A stretch of DNA of 64,000 bases, from NCBI RefSeq assembly GCF_002592005.1, contig NZ_NVQF01000003.1:85619-149618 (forward strand). Direction: 5' to 3'. A program made the translations under genes and the position numbers. How positions within the stretch are numbered: the first letter of the stretch is position 1; every line of letters begins with the position of its first letter. Shown here one piece after another: positions 1-11,002 of the stretch. Under the pieces are notes generated by a model. That model was not told the origin of the DNA. It made no database searches and was given only the letters and a program-made list of their open reading frames with translations. The DNA is from Mycolicibacterium palauense. GTDB lineage: Bacteria; Actinomycetota; Actinomycetes; Mycobacteriales; Mycobacteriaceae.

Positions 1-735
1 GGCCACTCCCGGTTCCCCATCATCGAGGGTGACCTCGACGAGACGATCGGCATCGTGCACGTCAAGCAGGTCTTCGAGGTCCCCCTGGTGGAGCGGCCCA
101 CCACGGTGCTCTCGGCGCTGGCCCAGCCCGTGGCCGTGGTGCCCTCGACCCTCGACGGTGACGCCCTGATGGGGCAGATCCGGGCCAACGGCCTGCAGAC
201 CGCCCTGGTGGTCGACGAGTACGGCGGCACCGCCGGCATGGTGACGGTGGAGGACCTCATCGAGGAGATCGTCGGCGACGTGCGCGACGAACACGACGAC
301 GCCACCCCGGACGTGGTGCCCGCCGGGGACGGCTGGCAGGTCTCGGGGCTGCTGCGCACCGACGAGGTGGCCGACGCCACCGGGTACCGCGCCCCGGAAG
401 GCGAATACGAGACCATCGGCGGACTGGTGCTGCAGGAACTCGGGCACATCCCGGTTGCCGGGGAGTCGGTGGAGCTGCGCGCGTTCGACGCCGACAGCCC
501 GGTCGACGATCCGGTGCGGTGGCGGGCCACCGTGGTGGCCATGGACGGCCGGCGCATCGACCAGCTCGCCCTGATCGAGCTGGGCCGTCGCCAGGACGGC
601 GAGGACACCGACGACGAGGACACCGACGACGAGGACACCGACGACGATGGCGGCGACGACGACGATGGTGCGGACGGCGGGGGCGGTGAGGACGGCGACA
701 CCGCCGGAGCCCGCGGCGCAGGGGGTGCGCGCTGA
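1..735 (+). CDS. CNNM/CorC-type CBS-domain membrane protein, C-terminal part (5' truncated)
   Basis: The frame is open from base 1, so only the C-terminal 244 residues are present and the N-terminal DUF21 membrane domain lies outside the window. What is visible is the end of a CBS pair (motif [20 protein letters not shown]) followed by a CorC_HlyC transporter-associated domain (GLLRTDEV...YETIGGLVL). Members are usually called hemolysin-like or Mg/Co efflux-associated proteins; actual transport is not proven for most. The tail is very acidic, with three exact EDTDD repeats and a Gly/Asp stretch. The stop overlaps the ATG of the next CNNM gene (ATGA-type), so the two are translationally coupled, as in the M. 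tuberculosis Rv1842c-Rv1841c pair. Confidence 0.9.
   Translation, partial: GHSRFPIIEGDLDETIGIVHVKQVFEVPLVERPTTVLSALAQPVAVVPSTLDGDALMGQIRANGLQTALVVDEYGGTAGMVTVEDLIEEIVGDVRDEHDDATPDVVPAGDGWQVSGLLRTDEVADATGYRAPEGEYETIGGLVLQELGHIPVAGESVELRAFDADSPVDDPVRWRATVVAMDGRRIDQLALIELGRRQDGEDTDDEDTDDEDTDDDGGDDDDGADGGGGEDGDTAGARGAGGAR
601..645 (+). repeat. 15-bp tandem repeat x3 inside CNNM gene
   Basis: Three exact copies of gaggacaccgacgac at 601-615, 616-630 and 631-645. They encode EDTDD three times in the acidic C-terminal tail of the CNNM protein. The unit is a multiple of three, so copy number can change without a frameshift. Confidence 0.9.
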
Positions 736-1793
736 TGGGCGCTGACATTCTCGGCGTGCTGCTGACCGTCGTGCTGCTGGGCGCCAACGCGTTCTTCGTC
801 GGCTCGGAGTTCGCGCTGATCTCGGCGCGGCGGGACCGGCTGGAGGCGCTGGCCGAACAGGGCAAGAAGAGCGCGGTCACGGTGATCCGGGCCGGTGAGC
901 GGTTGTCGCTGATGCTCGCCGGCGCCCAACTGGGGATCACGGTGTGTTCAATCCTGCTCGGCCGCGTCGGCGAGCCGGCCGTGGCGCACCTGCTGGAGAA
1001 ACCGTTCGACCTGTTGGGAATCCCGGACGCCCTGCTGCACACGGTGTCCTTCGTGATCGCACTGGCGGTGGTGGTCACCCTGCACGTGCTGCTCGGGGAG
1101 ATGGTGCCCAAGAACATCGCCATCGCCGGGCCGGAGCGAACGGCCATGCTGCTGGTGCCGGTCTACCTCGTCTACATCCGCGCCGCGCGCCCGTTCATCG
1201 CGTTCTACAACTGGTGCGCCAACATCACGCTGCGCGCCATGCGGGTCGAACCCAAGGACGAGCTCGACATCACCGTCTCGACCGTGGAACTCTCGGAGAT
1301 GATCGCCGAATCGGTGTCGGAGGGACTGCTCGACCGCGAGGAGCACACCCGCCTGACCCGCGCGCTGCAGATCCGGAACCGGGTGGTCGCCGACGTGGCC
1401 GTGCCGCTGGCCGACATCCGCGCCGTCCCGGTCGCCGGTCCCGACAGCGGACCCTCGGTGGCCGAGGTCGAACGGGCCCTGGCCGAGACGGGGTACTCGC
1501 GGTTTCCGGTGGCCGGCCCCGACGGCACCTTCATCGGCTACCTGCACATCAAGGATCTGCTGGTCCTCGGCGACGACCCCGAGGTCATCGTGGACCGGAC
1601 GCTGGTGCGGCCGCTGCCGCTGGTCCGCGATTCCATGGCACTGCCGGACGCGCTGTCGAGCCTGCGGCGCAACAACAGCCATCTGGCGTTGGTGACCAGC
1701 GGCGCCACCGGGGCGGTGGTGGCCATGGTGGCGCTGGAGGACCTGGTCGAGGATCTGGTCGGCACGGTGCGCGACGGGACGCACCGTGTCTGA
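735..1793 (+). CDS. CNNM family (DUF21 plus CBS pair) membrane protein
   Basis: 352 residues. The N-terminal ~200 residues form a DUF21 transmembrane domain: a first helix near residues 5-28 with the GANAFFVGSEFALISARR motif, then helices around 60-80 and 105-135 with GEMVPKNIA. Residues ~215-345 are a CBS pair ending in VALEDLVEDLVG. Unlike its upstream neighbour it stops after the CBS pair and lacks the C-terminal CorC_HlyC domain. It corresponds to Rv1841c in the two-gene arrangement seen in mycobacteria. The ATG overlaps the upstream stop and the gene runs 8 bases into the next one, so the three genes look like one operon. Substrate is unknown; divalent cation handling is inferred from the family. 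Confidence 0.9.
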   Translation: MGADILGVLLTVVLLGANAFFVGSEFALISARRDRLEALAEQGKKSAVTVIRAGERLSLMLAGAQLGITVCSILLGRVGEPAVAHLLEKPFDLLGIPDALLHTVSFVIALAVVVTLHVLLGEMVPKNIAIAGPERTAMLLVPVYLVYIRAARPFIAFYNWCANITLRAMRVEPKDELDITVSTVELSEMIAESVSEGLLDREEHTRLTRALQIRNRVVADVAVPLADIRAVPVAGPDSGPSVAEVERALAETGYSRFPVAGPDGTFIGYLHIKDLLVLGDDPEVIVDRTLVRPLPLVRDSMALPDALSSLRRNNSHLALVTSGATGAVVAMVALEDLVEDLVGTVRDGTHRV

Positions 1794-2670
1794 GCCGGTC
1801 GTCGAAACCCGGCTGTCCGAGGCGGAGTGGACGCGTCGGGCCGCCGAGCACCGTGAGCGGGCGGGCCGGTTCGTCGAGCCCCACCGCCGGCGGGCCGCCG
1901 CCGGGCAGGCCCACCCGGTGTGGGACTTCCTGTTCACCTACTACAGCCTGCGGCCCCGCCAGCTGCTGCGTTGGCACCCCGGCTACGGCACCGTGCTCAC
2001 GGGCGCCGGCGCCGAGCGGGCCTACCGCGGTGCCGGGGGCTACCGGCGCCACGGCGACGGGGTCACCGTCGGCCCGGAGTATCTGCGGGGCCGTCTGGAC
2101 ACCGTGCGGTTCGTCGCCGCGCTGCTGGCGGCCACGGCGCGCCGGCCGGCGCAGCTGAACTGCTTCGGTCTGCACGAATGGGCGATGGTCTACCGCAGCG
2201 ACGAGGTCCGCCACCCTTCGGTGCCCCTGCGGCTGGGCGCCCCCGGCACCGACCGGGTGCTGGAGTCGATGCCGCTGCGGTGCAGCCACTTCGACGCCTA
2301 CCGGTTCTTCACCGACGACGCGGCCGGGCGCAACGCGGTGCCGCTGACCCGCGCGGACCAGGTCGATCGTGAACAACCCGGCTGCGTTCATGCGACGATG
2401 GACCTGTACAAGTGGTGCTACAAGCTGGGGCCGTTGGTGCATTCCGCGCTTCTGTTGGACTGCCTGGAACTGGCGGCCGCCGCCCGCGAGCTGGACATGC
2501 GGGCCAGCCCCTACGATCTGACCGCCTACGGGTTCGCCCCGGTGCGGGTGGAGCAGGCGGCGGGGCGTGCCGAATACGTCCGTTGCCAGACCGAACTGGC
2601 GCAACGTGCGGCTCCGCTGCGTCAGGAACTGATCCGGCAGTGTGACCTGCTGCTGGAGGCCGCCGCGTGA
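1786..2670 (+). CDS. Conserved actinobacterial protein usually annotated 3-methyladenine DNA glycosylase
   Basis: 294 residues from a GTG that overlaps the upstream stop by 8 bases. The N-terminus LSEAEWTRRAAEHRERAG and the segment FLFTYYSLRPRQLLRWHPG are typical of an actinobacterial family that databases label 3-methyladenine DNA glycosylase. I see no helix-hairpin-helix or other recognised glycosylase active-site motif, so that function is only a transferred label. The residue pattern HEWAMVY and a conserved C-terminal Arg/Glu-rich helix are visible. Position between the CNNM pair and glcB is also seen in other fast-growing mycobacteria (from memory). Soluble, no signal peptide. Confidence 0.65.
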   Translation: MSEPVVETRLSEAEWTRRAAEHRERAGRFVEPHRRRAAAGQAHPVWDFLFTYYSLRPRQLLRWHPGYGTVLTGAGAERAYRGAGGYRRHGDGVTVGPEYLRGRLDTVRFVAALLAATARRPAQLNCFGLHEWAMVYRSDEVRHPSVPLRLGAPGTDRVLESMPLRCSHFDAYRFFTDDAAGRNAVPLTRADQVDREQPGCVHATMDLYKWCYKLGPLVHSALLLDCLELAAAARELDMRASPYDLTAYGFAPVRVEQAAGRAEYVRCQTELAQRAAPLRQELIRQCDLLLEAAA

Positions 2671-2725
2671 TCGAGCCGAGGTTACCGGTGGGTAGGATGG
2701 ATGGGATTGCCGGTGAGGAGGAACC

Positions 2726-4927
2726 ATGACTGAGCGTGTGACCGTGGGAAGCCTGCGGGTCGACAAGGTGCTGCACGATTTCATCACCAACGAGGCGCTG
2801 CCGGGCACCGATATCGACCCCGACACCTTCTGGTCCGGTGTCGACAAGGTGGTCGCCGACCTGACCCCGCAGAACCAGGATCTGCTGGCCCGCCGCGACG
2901 AGCTGCAGGCGCAGATCGACAAGTGGCACCGCCACCGCGTCATCGAGCCGCACGATGCCGACGCCTACAAGTCCTTCCTCGCCGAAATCGGTTATCTGCA
3001 GCCCGAACCCGAGGACTTCACCATCACCACCTCCGGGGTGGATCCCGAGATCACCTCGACCGCGGGCCCGCAGTTGGTGGTGCCGGTGCTCAACGCCCGC
3101 TTCGCCCTCAACGCCGCCAACGCGCGGTGGGGTTCGCTCTACGACGCGCTCTACGGCACCGACGTGATCCCCGAGGACGACGGCGCGGAGAAGGGCAGCG
3201 GCTACAACAAGGTGCGCGGCGACAAGGTCATCGCCTATGCGCGCAGGTTCCTCGACGAATCCGTGCCGCTGGAGACCGGCTCGTGGGCCGACGCCACCGC
3301 GATCACCGCCGCCGACGGCGCGGTCAGCGTCGCCCTCGGCGGCGACACCCCGACGGCCCTGGCCAATCCGGAACAGTTCGCCGGCTACCTCGGCGAGCCC
3401 GACAGCCCCACCGCGGTGCTGCTGGTCCACCACGGTCTGCACATCGAGATCCTCGTCGACCCCGACTCCCCCATCGGCTCCACCGACAAGGCCGGCATCA
3501 AGGACGTCGTGCTGGAGTCGGCGGTGACCACCATCATGGACTTCGAGGACTCGGTGACCGCCGTCGACGCCGAGGACAAGGTGCTGGGCTACCGCAACTG
3601 GCTGGGACTCAACCGCGGCGACCTCGCCGAGGAGGTCGCCAAGGGCGACAAGACGTTCACCCGGGTGCTCAACGGTGACCGCACCTACACCGGCCCCGGC
3701 GGCGAGGAGTTCACCCTGCCGGGCCGCAGCCTGATGTTCGTGCGCAACGTCGGGCATCTGATGACCAACGACGCGATCGTGTTCGACGCCGGCGGCCAGG
3801 ACGGCGCAGAGGTGCCCGAGGGCATTCAGGACGCCCTGTTCACCAGCCTGATTGCCATGCACGGACTCAAGGAGAATGACGGCAACGGGCCGCTGTGCAA
3901 CAGCCGCACCGGGTCGATCTACATCGTGAAACCCAAGATGCACGGGCCCGACGAGGTCACCTTCACCTGCGAGCTGTTCAGCCGGGTCGAGGACGTCCTG
4001 GGTCTGCCGCAGAACACCATCAAGGTCGGCATCATGGACGAGGAGCGCCGCACCTCGGTCAACCTCAAGGCCTGCATCAAGGCGGCCGCCGACCGTGTGG
4101 TGTTCATCAACACCGGCTTCCTGGACCGCACCGGCGACGAGATCCACACCTCGATGGAGGCCGGTCCGATGATCCGCAAGGGCGCGATGAAATCGCAGCC
4201 CTGGATCCTGGCCTACGAGGACGCCAACGTCGACGCGGGCCTGGCGGCGGGCTTCACCGGCAAGGCCCAGATCGGCAAGGGCATGTGGGCGATGACCGAG
4301 CTGATGGCCGACATGGTGGAGCAGAAGATCGGCCAGCCGCGGGCGGGCGCGAGCACCGCCTGGGTGCCGTCGCCGACCGCCGCCACCCTGCACGCGATGC
4401 ACTACCACCAGGTGGACGTGTTCGCCGTGCAGAAGGAGCTGGCCGGGCAGACCCGCACCACGCTGGATCAGCTGCTGACGATTCCGCTGGCCGACGCGTC
4501 GCTGACCTGGTCGCCGGAGGAGATCCACGAAGAGGTCAACAACAACTGCCAGTCGATCCTGGGCTACGTCGTCCGCTGGATCGAGGAGGGCGTGGGCTGT
4601 TCGAAGGTGCCCGACATCCACGACGTCGCCCTGATGGAGGACCGCGCCACGCTGCGGATCTCCAGCCAGCTGCTGGCCAACTGGCTGCGCCACGGGGTGA
4701 TCACCGCCGAGGACGTGCGGGCCGCGCTGGAGCGGATGGCCCCCGTGGTCGACCGGCAGAACGAGGGTGACCCCGGGTACCGGCCGATGGCTCCGGACTT
4801 CGACTCCAGCATCGCGTTCAAGGCCGCCGAGGAACTCATCCTGTCGGGTGCCGCGCAGCCCAACGGCTACACCGAGCCGATCCTGCATCGCCGCCGTCGG
4901 GAGTTCAAAGCCAGCGTCGGGCAGTGA
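2726..4927 (+). CDS. glcB: Malate synthase G
   Basis: 733 residues, the usual size of GlcB. The enzyme condenses glyoxylate with acetyl-CoA to malate (glyoxylate shunt, cytosol). Recognisable segments include [20 protein letters not shown] and, in the C-terminal domain, [20 protein letters not shown], which holds the catalytic aspartate and the conserved cysteine of the family. The ATG follows a good Shine-Dalgarno (gaggag, 2715-2720). It is separated from the upstream gene by 55 bases and could have its own promoter. The neighbour downstream is the Rv1836c-type VWA gene, as next to M. tuberculosis glcB (Rv1837c). Isoform G is the only malate synthase of mycobacteria. Confidence 0.97.
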   Translation: MTERVTVGSLRVDKVLHDFITNEALPGTDIDPDTFWSGVDKVVADLTPQNQDLLARRDELQAQIDKWHRHRVIEPHDADAYKSFLAEIGYLQPEPEDFTITTSGVDPEITSTAGPQLVVPVLNARFALNAANARWGSLYDALYGTDVIPEDDGAEKGSGYNKVRGDKVIAYARRFLDESVPLETGSWADATAITAADGAVSVALGGDTPTALANPEQFAGYLGEPDSPTAVLLVHHGLHIEILVDPDSPIGSTDKAGIKDVVLESAVTTIMDFEDSVTAVDAEDKVLGYRNWLGLNRGDLAEEVAKGDKTFTRVLNGDRTYTGPGGEEFTLPGRSLMFVRNVGHLMTNDAIVFDAGGQDGAEVPEGIQDALFTSLIAMHGLKENDGNGPLCNSRTGSIYIVKPKMHGPDEVTFTCELFSRVEDVLGLPQNTIKVGIMDEERRTSVNLKACIKAAADRVVFINTGFLDRTGDEIHTSMEAGPMIRKGAMKSQPWILAYEDANVDAGLAAGFTGKAQIGKGMWAMTELMADMVEQKIGQPRAGASTAWVPSPTAATLHAMHYHQVDVFAVQKELAGQTRTTLDQLLTIPLADASLTWSPEEIHEEVNNNCQSILGYVVRWIEEGVGCSKVPDIHDVALMEDRATLRISSQLLANWLRHGVITAEDVRAALERMAPVVDRQNEGDPGYRPMAPDFDSSIAFKAAEELILSGAAQPNGYTEPILHRRRREFKASVGQ

Positions 4928-4991
4928 TTACACTCGGCAGGCGGTAGACGGAGCGATGCGAACGAGGACATGGGTACGGGAGTGATCAGGC

Positions 4992-7040
4992 GTGGGTAGG
5001 CACAGCATGCCCGGCCCCGACGACCCCAACGATCCCAACGACCCCAACAACGGCAGCGACGGCGGCCCCTCCGAGGACCGGACCGAGCAGTTCCGCCGCC
5101 CCGACGACGAGTACGACGGCGATTATGACGACCGGTATGACGACCGGTACGACGGCGACTACGACGACCAGTACGACGACCAGTACGACGGCCAGTACGA
5201 CGGCCAGTACGACGGCGACTACGACGATGAGACCCACGGCGGCACCGGGCACGGCGCCGACTTCGAGGATCGATCCGGCCCGCCGCCCAGCCGCCCGGTC
5301 TCCGGCGGTCACCGCAACGAAGGGGAATGGACCGGCAGCCACCGGGTGGCCACACCCGGGCGGCGCGGCGTCAGCGTCGGCGTGATCGTCGCGCTGGTCA
5401 GCGTCGTGGTGATCGTGGCGGCCGTCATCCTGTGGCGCTTCTTCGGCGAGGCGTTGTCCAACCGTTCCGACGTCGCCGCGGGGCGCTGCCTGGAGGGCGA
5501 CCTGCCCGTCGCCGTGCTCGCGGACCCGGCCGTGGCCGAGCCCCTGCAGCAGGCCGCCCAGCGCTTCAACGAGACCGCCGACCCGGTGGGTGACCACTGC
5601 GTGGTCATCACCGTCAAGTCCGCCGACTCCGGCGCGGTCGTCGACGGTCTGCTCGGGACCTGGCCCGCCGAGCTCGGCGACAAGCCCGCGCTGTGGATCC
5701 CGGCCAGCACGCTGTCCACGGCCCGGCTGCAGACCGCCGCCCCCACCGAGATGATCGACGGCGACCCCCGGTCGCTGGTCACCTCCCCGGTGGTCCTCGC
5801 GGTCAGCCCCGAGCTCAAGCAGGCGCTGGGGCCGCAGGACTGGGCCGCGCTGCCCGGACTTCAGAGCGATCCCGCGGCGCTGGACCAGATGAATCTCCCC
5901 GGCTGGGGATCGCTGAGGCTGGCCCTGCCCACCAGCGGTGACAGCGACGCGTCGTTCCTGGCCAGCGAGGCCGTCGCGACGGCCTCCGCGCCGCCCGGGG
6001 CCCCCGCCACCGCCGGTGTGGGCGCGGTCAATCTGCTCGTGGCCGGTCAGCCCGAACTGGCCAACCGCAGCCTCGACGAGGCGATGACGGCGCTGACGGG
6101 CGGCGCCGATCCCGCCGCGGCGCCCGTCCACGCCGTCGTGACCACCGAACAACAGGTGATCCAGCGGCGCGGCGCGAACCCCGACAGCAAGGACTCCCTG
6201 ACCGCCTGGTTGCCCGCGGGCGCGGTGGCCATCGCCGACTTCCCGGCCGTCCTGCTCGGCGGCGACTGGGTCTCCACGGACCAGCAGAGCGCCGCCAGCG
6301 AGTTCGAGCGGTTCGTGCGCAAGCCCGAACAGATCGAGGCGCTGGCTAAAGCCGGTTTCCGCACCGAGCCCTCCACCGAGCCGGACGGCGCCGGAATCGA
6401 CCTGGGTCCGCTGCCGCCGCCGGTGTCCTTCGGCGATCCCGGGGTGCGCGCGACGCTGGCCAACACCCTGACTGCCCCGGCCAACGGCGGTGCGACGTCG
6501 ATCATGCTGGACCGCTCGTTGAACCTGCCGGCCGTGGTCGGTGCGCTCAACGCCCGGATCGGGGCGCTGCCGGCGACCGCGGCCGTCGGCCTGACCACGT
6601 TCGACGGATCGTCGAGCACCACCCAGGTGAACCTGGGCGCGCTCGGCGACGATGTCGGCGGGCAGCCCCGCAGCCAGGTGCTGACCTCCACGCTGAGCGG
6701 GCTGAGCTCGTCCGGCGGCGGTGCGGTGTCGTTCACCACGCTGCGCAACGTCTACGGCGAGGCGCTGGCCAACTTCCGTCCCGGGCAGAACAACTCGGTA
6801 CTGGTGATCACCTCCGGCCCGCACACCGACCAGACGTTGGGAGCCCAGGGGCTGCAGGACCTGATCCGGCAGAGCGCCGACCCGGCCCGCCCGGTGGCGG
6901 TGAACATCATCGACGTCGGCGACGACTCGGACCGGCCGACCTGGGAGTCGGTGGCCCAGATCAGCGGGGGCACCTATCAGAACGTGCCCGCCTCCGATTC
7001 GCCGGAGATGACCGCCGCGATCACGCAGCTGCTCAGCTAG
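4992..7040 (+). CDS. Membrane-anchored substrate-binding/VWA domain protein (Rv1836c-like)
   Basis: 682 residues from GTG. Residues 1-~118 are a highly acidic cytoplasmic tail containing ten tetrapeptides YD[DG][DRQE] (residues 41-80). One transmembrane helix follows at ~residues 128-150 (VSVGVIVALVSVVVIVAAVI), so the remainder is extracytoplasmic. Residues ~160-470 resemble an extracellular solute-binding fold and ~490-680 a von Willebrand factor A domain, with SIMLDRSLN in place of the usual DxSxS metal site, i.e. a degenerate MIDAS. It matches M. tuberculosis Rv1836c in layout and location beside glcB. Role unknown; surface adhesion or complex assembly is a guess. It is convergent with gcvP across a strong hairpin. 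Confidence 0.85.
   Translation: MGRHSMPGPDDPNDPNDPNNGSDGGPSEDRTEQFRRPDDEYDGDYDDRYDDRYDGDYDDQYDDQYDGQYDGQYDGDYDDETHGGTGHGADFEDRSGPPPSRPVSGGHRNEGEWTGSHRVATPGRRGVSVGVIVALVSVVVIVAAVILWRFFGEALSNRSDVAAGRCLEGDLPVAVLADPAVAEPLQQAAQRFNETADPVGDHCVVITVKSADSGAVVDGLLGTWPAELGDKPALWIPASTLSTARLQTAAPTEMIDGDPRSLVTSPVVLAVSPELKQALGPQDWAALPGLQSDPAALDQMNLPGWGSLRLALPTSGDSDASFLASEAVATASAPPGAPATAGVGAVNLLVAGQPELANRSLDEAMTALTGGADPAAAPVHAVVTTEQQVIQRRGANPDSKDSLTAWLPAGAVAIADFPAVLLGGDWVSTDQQSAASEFERFVRKPEQIEALAKAGFRTEPSTEPDGAGIDLGPLPPPVSFGDPGVRATLANTLTAPANGGATSIMLDRSLNLPAVVGALNARIGALPATAAVGLTTFDGSSSTTQVNLGALGDDVGGQPRSQVLTSTLSGLSSSGGGAVSFTTLRNVYGEALANFRPGQNNSVLVITSGPHTDQTLGAQGLQDLIRQSADPARPVAVNIIDVGDDSDRPTWESVAQISGGTYQNVPASDSPEMTAAITQLLS
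5112..5231 (+). repeat. 12-bp tandem repeat coding YD[DG]x tetrapeptides
   Basis: Ten consecutive 12-base units, each beginning with a Tyr codon (tat or tac at 5112, 5124, 5136 and so on to 5220), encode YDGD, YDDR, YDDR, YDGD, YDDQ, YDDQ, YDGQ, YDGQ, YDGD, YDDE. The protein tract is strongly negative and evenly spaced in tyrosine, inside the cytoplasmic tail of the VWA protein. Confidence 0.9.
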
Positions 7041-7082
7041 CCGCTGGCCCGACCCGCCGGCCGTACCGCCCACGCCGCACCG

Positions 7083-7142
7083 ATCGATTCGGTACCCAGA
7101 TCCACTGCGTGGCCGTTTTCTGGATCTGGCTACCGAATCGAT
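7083..7142. terminator. Long hairpin between convergent genes
   Basis: A 22-base arm at 7083-7104 pairs with 7121-7142 with a single mismatch (21/22) around a 16-base loop. It lies in the 121-base gap between the convergent VWA gene and gcvP. There is no run of T after the stem on either strand, so it may be a bidirectional terminator of the type common in actinobacteria, or a mobile palindromic repeat. Confidence 0.7.
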
Positions 7143-7161
7143 GGCAGCGGGCAGGCGTACC

Positions 7162-10026
7162 TCAGGCGAACGCCTCCACCGGCGGGCACGAGCACACCAG
7201 GTTGCGGTCGCCGTAGGCGCCGTCGATCCGGCGCACCGGCGGCCACACCTTGGGCCGGTAGTTCTTGCCCAGCGGGTAGGCGGCCTGCTCCCGGGTGTAG
7301 GGGTGGGTCCACTCATCGGTGAGCAGACATTCGGCGGTGTGCGGTGCGGCCCGCAGCGGGTTGTCTTCGGCGGGCCACTCCCCCGATCCGACCTTGTCGA
7401 TCTCGGCGCGGATGGCGATCATCGCCTCGCAGAAGGCGTCCACCTCGGCCAGGCTCTCGCTCTCGGTGGGCTCCACCATCAGCGTGCCCGCCACCGGGAA
7501 ACTCATGGTCGGGGCGTGGAAACCGAAGTCGGCCAGCCGTTTGGCGACGTCGTCGACGGTCACGCCGGTCGCCTTGGTGATCGCCCGCAGATCCAGGATG
7601 CACTCGTGGGCGACCATGCCGTTCTTGCCCGTGTACAGCACCGGGTAGTACTCGTCGAGGCGCCGGGCGATGTAGTTGGCCGACGCGATCGCGGTCAGCG
7701 TCGCCGCGCGCAGCCCGTCGGCACCCATCATCCGGATGTAGGCCCAGGTGATCGGCAGGATCGACGCCGAACCGTACGGGGCCGAGGACACCGGATGCCC
7801 CCCGGGCAGCTCCGGGGCCAGCGGGTGGCCGGGCAGGTAGGGCGCCAGGTGTGCGCGCACCGCCACCGGGCCCACCCCGGGCCCGCCGCCGCCGTGCGGA
7901 ATGCAGAACGTCTTGTGCAGATTCAGGTGGCTGACGTCGCCGCCGAACTTGCCCGGCCGGGCCAGCCCCACCAGGGCGTTGAGGTTGGCGCCGTCGACAT
8001 AGACCTGCCCGCCCGCGTCGTGCACCGCGGCGCAGATCTCGGCGATGTCGTGCTCGTAGACCCCGTGGGTGGACGGGTAGGTGATCATCAGCGCCGCCAG
8101 CTTGTCGGCGTGTTCGCTGATCTTGGCGCGCAGATCGTCGAGATCCACGTCGCCGTTCTCGCGGCAGGCCACCACCACCACCCGCATCCCGGCCAGCGCC
8201 GCCGAGGCGGCGTTGGTGCCGTGCGCGCTGGAGGGGATCAGGCAGATGTCGCGATGCGCCTCCCCGCGTCCGGCGTGGTAGTCGGCGATCGCCAGCAGGC
8301 CCGCGTACTCGCCCTGTGAACCGGCGTTGGGCTGCAGCGAGACCGCGTCGTAGCCGGTCAGCGCCGTCAGCCAGGACTGCAGATCCGAGATCAGCCTGCG
8401 CAGGCCCGGGGCGTCGGACACCGGCGCGAACGGGTGCTGACGGGCGAACTCCGGCCAGGTGATGGGCTCCATCTCGGCGGCGGCGTTGAGCTTCATGGTG
8501 CACGAGCCCAGCGGGATCATGCTGCGGTCCAGGGCGATGTCCTTGTCGGCCAGCGCCCGCAGGTAACGCATCATCGAGGTCTCGGTGCGGTAGTCGGTGA
8601 ACGCCGGATGGGTCAGGAACTCCGAGGTCCGGGTGGCGATCTCGGGGCGGGCCGGTGCGGCGGCGGCCAGCCCGAATGCCTCGAGCACCGCCGCCACGTG
8701 CGCCTCGGTGGTCGCCTCGTCACAGGACACCGACACGTGGTCGCCGTCGACGCGCCACAGGTTGATCCCCCGCTCCTTCGCCGCGGCCACCACCTCGTCG
8801 GCGCGACCCGGCACCCGGGCCAGCACGGTGTCGAAGAAGCGGTCGTGGACCAGCGCGTCGCCCAACGCCCCGGCCAGCGTCGCGGCGTGCCCGTGCACCC
8901 GGCGCGCGATCGCGGTCAGTCCCTCGGCGCCGTGGTAGCTGGCATACATCGCGGCCATCACCGCCAGCAGCACCTGCGCGGTGCAGATATTCGACGTCGC
9001 CTTGTCACGGCGGATGTGCTGTTCGCGGGTCTGCAGCGACAACCGGTAGGCCGGGGCGCCATCGGCGTCCACGGACACCCCGACCAGGCGGCCGGGCAGC
9101 TGGCGGGCGTGCTTGGCGTGCACCGCCATGAATCCCGCGTGCGGACCGCCGAACCCCATCGGCACCCCGAACCGCTGGGCGCTGCCGAAGGCGACGTCGG
9201 CGCCGAGCTCCCCCGGCGGGGTGAGCAGCGTCGAGGCCAGCAGGTCGGCGCCGACGGCCACCAGGGCGCCGCGCTCGTGGGCCTGCTCGACCAGAGCGGA
9301 CCAGTCGGTGATCCGGCCGCCGGCTCCCGGCAGCTGGACGATCACGCCGAAGAAGTCGCCCTCGGGCAGGCCGTCGCGCAGATCGGCGGTGACGATCTCG
9401 ATGCCCAGCGGCTTCGCGCGGGTCGCCAGGATCGCCGCGGTCTGGGCGAACACGTCGGTGTCCACGGCCAGCCGCCGCGACGGGCCGCGCACCGCCCGGT
9501 GCATCAACGTCATCGCCTCGGCGGCCGCGGTCCCCTCGTCCAGCATCGAGGCGTTGGCGATCTCCAGTCCGGTCAGCTCGGCGATCATGGTCTGGAAGTT
9601 GAGCAGCGCCTCCAGCCGGCCCTGGCTGATCTCGGGCTGATACGGCGTGTAGGCGGTGTACCAGGCCGGGTTCTCCAGGATGTTGCGCAGCAGCACCGGC
9701 GGGGTCAGCGTGTCGTAGTAGCCCTGCCCGATCATCGACACGGCCGCGGTGTTGCTGTCGGCCAGGGCGCGCAACTCGGCGAGTGCCTCGTGCTCGTTGG
9801 CCGCCGGGGGCAGGGTGTCGAGCCCGGGCGCCGAGCCGGTCGGGGTCAGCGCGTCGAGGATCCCCGCCGGCAACGCCTTGGCGGCCAGCTCGTCGAGGGA
9901 GTCGACTCCGATGACGGCCAGCATCGCCGTCACCGCGTCGGCGTCGGGGCCGATGTGCCGGTCGGCGAAGACCGACCCGAAGACGGGCCCGGTGACTGAC
10001 GAATCGTGCCGCGAGGTGGGGACCAT
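7162..10026 (-). CDS. gcvP: Glycine dehydrogenase (decarboxylating), P-protein of the glycine cleavage system
   Basis: 954 residues, full length for a homodimeric-type P-protein (Rv1832, gcvB in M. tuberculosis). It decarboxylates glycine on PLP and passes the aminomethyl group to the lipoyl arm of GcvH. The PLP-binding lysine is in [27 protein letters not shown] and the N-terminal DRHIGPD are also family hallmarks. The ATG at 10026 is chosen because AGGAG lies 4 bases upstream of it and the riboswitch ends before it; an upstream in-frame ATG at 10185 would start inside the aptamers. GcvH is encoded 3.3 kb away in the same direction; GcvT is not in the window. Confidence 0.97.
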   Translation of the reverse strand: MVPTSRHDSSVTGPVFGSVFADRHIGPDADAVTAMLAVIGVDSLDELAAKALPAGILDALTPTGSAPGLDTLPPAANEHEALAELRALADSNTAAVSMIGQGYYDTLTPPVLLRNILENPAWYTAYTPYQPEISQGRLEALLNFQTMIAELTGLEIANASMLDEGTAAAEAMTLMHRAVRGPSRRLAVDTDVFAQTAAILATRAKPLGIEIVTADLRDGLPEGDFFGVIVQLPGAGGRITDWSALVEQAHERGALVAVGADLLASTLLTPPGELGADVAFGSAQRFGVPMGFGGPHAGFMAVHAKHARQLPGRLVGVSVDADGAPAYRLSLQTREQHIRRDKATSNICTAQVLLAVMAAMYASYHGAEGLTAIARRVHGHAATLAGALGDALVHDRFFDTVLARVPGRADEVVAAAKERGINLWRVDGDHVSVSCDEATTEAHVAAVLEAFGLAAAAPARPEIATRTSEFLTHPAFTDYRTETSMMRYLRALADKDIALDRSMIPLGSCTMKLNAAAEMEPITWPEFARQHPFAPVSDAPGLRRLISDLQSWLTALTGYDAVSLQPNAGSQGEYAGLLAIADYHAGRGEAHRDICLIPSSAHGTNAASAALAGMRVVVVACRENGDVDLDDLRAKISEHADKLAALMITYPSTHGVYEHDIAEICAAVHDAGGQVYVDGANLNALVGLARPGKFGGDVSHLNLHKTFCIPHGGGGPGVGPVAVRAHLAPYLPGHPLAPELPGGHPVSSAPYGSASILPITWAYIRMMGADGLRAATLTAIASANYIARRLDEYYPVLYTGKNGMVAHECILDLRAITKATGVTVDDVAKRLADFGFHAPTMSFPVAGTLMVEPTESESLAEVDAFCEAMIAIRAEIDKVGSGEWPAEDNPLRAAPHTAECLLTDEWTHPYTREQAAYPLGKNYRPKVWPPVRRIDGAYGDRNLVCSCPPVEAFA

Positions 10027-10069
10027 GGGACTCCTAGAGGGCGAAGCTGGGCACACCGAAGAACTCGGT

Positions 10070-10300
10070 GGTCCTCCCCCTCTGTCGTCGACCCGAGCCG
10101 GGCGCCTGAGAGATTCGGTCCACCCCACCGGGCCGGCGGAGACGGGCCTTTCCCCATGGGCGGGCGGACCGGGGAACCGGGCCACCGCTTTCCAGAGGCA
10201 TCGTGGCCCGGCGCGGTCCGGGGTGCCTGAGAGGTTGACGGAGAGGTGTTGCTCCTTCGGCGCCTGTGGCTGGCGGCCACAGAACTCTCCCGCGCTGGGG
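10070..10300 (-). promoter_or_regulatory. Tandem glycine riboswitch upstream of gcvP
   Basis: Read on the minus strand, the leader holds two glycine aptamers. Aptamer 1 (about 10295-10215) has gggagag, GCGCCGAAGGAGCAA and CCTCTCAGGCA. Aptamer 2 (about 10200-10073) has GCCTCTGGAAAG, CATGGGGAAAGGC, AATCTCTCAGGC and GACAGAGGGGG. These are the conserved blocks of the gcvT-type glycine riboswitch as found in actinobacteria. A small hairpin (CACCGA/TCGGTG) follows, then the AGGAG of gcvP about 30 bases on. Glycine binding would be expected to raise GcvP expression; whether by transcription or translation cannot be read from this sequence. Confidence 0.93.
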
Positions 10301-10345
10301 CGATGCGCCGTCCAGCTTACCCGGGCGGGGTGTCGGCGGCGTGCC

Positions 10346-11002
<657 letters not shown>

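Noticed and set aside
257..1147. Long minus-strand frames opposite the CNNM genes
   Set aside because: Arg/Pro/Ser-rich composition of shadow frames in GC-rich DNA; the plus-strand genes have clear domains.
2309..4888. 859-codon open frame opposite glcB
   Set aside because: His/Gly/Val-rich shadow of a well-conserved enzyme; no domain and no ribosome site.
8434..9999. 521-codon plus-strand frame opposite gcvP
   Set aside because: Shadow frame; the minus strand encodes full-length P-protein.
10026..10185. Upstream ATG (10185) as gcvP start
   Set aside because: The added 53 residues would be encoded by the glycine riboswitch; ATG 10026 has an AGGAG.
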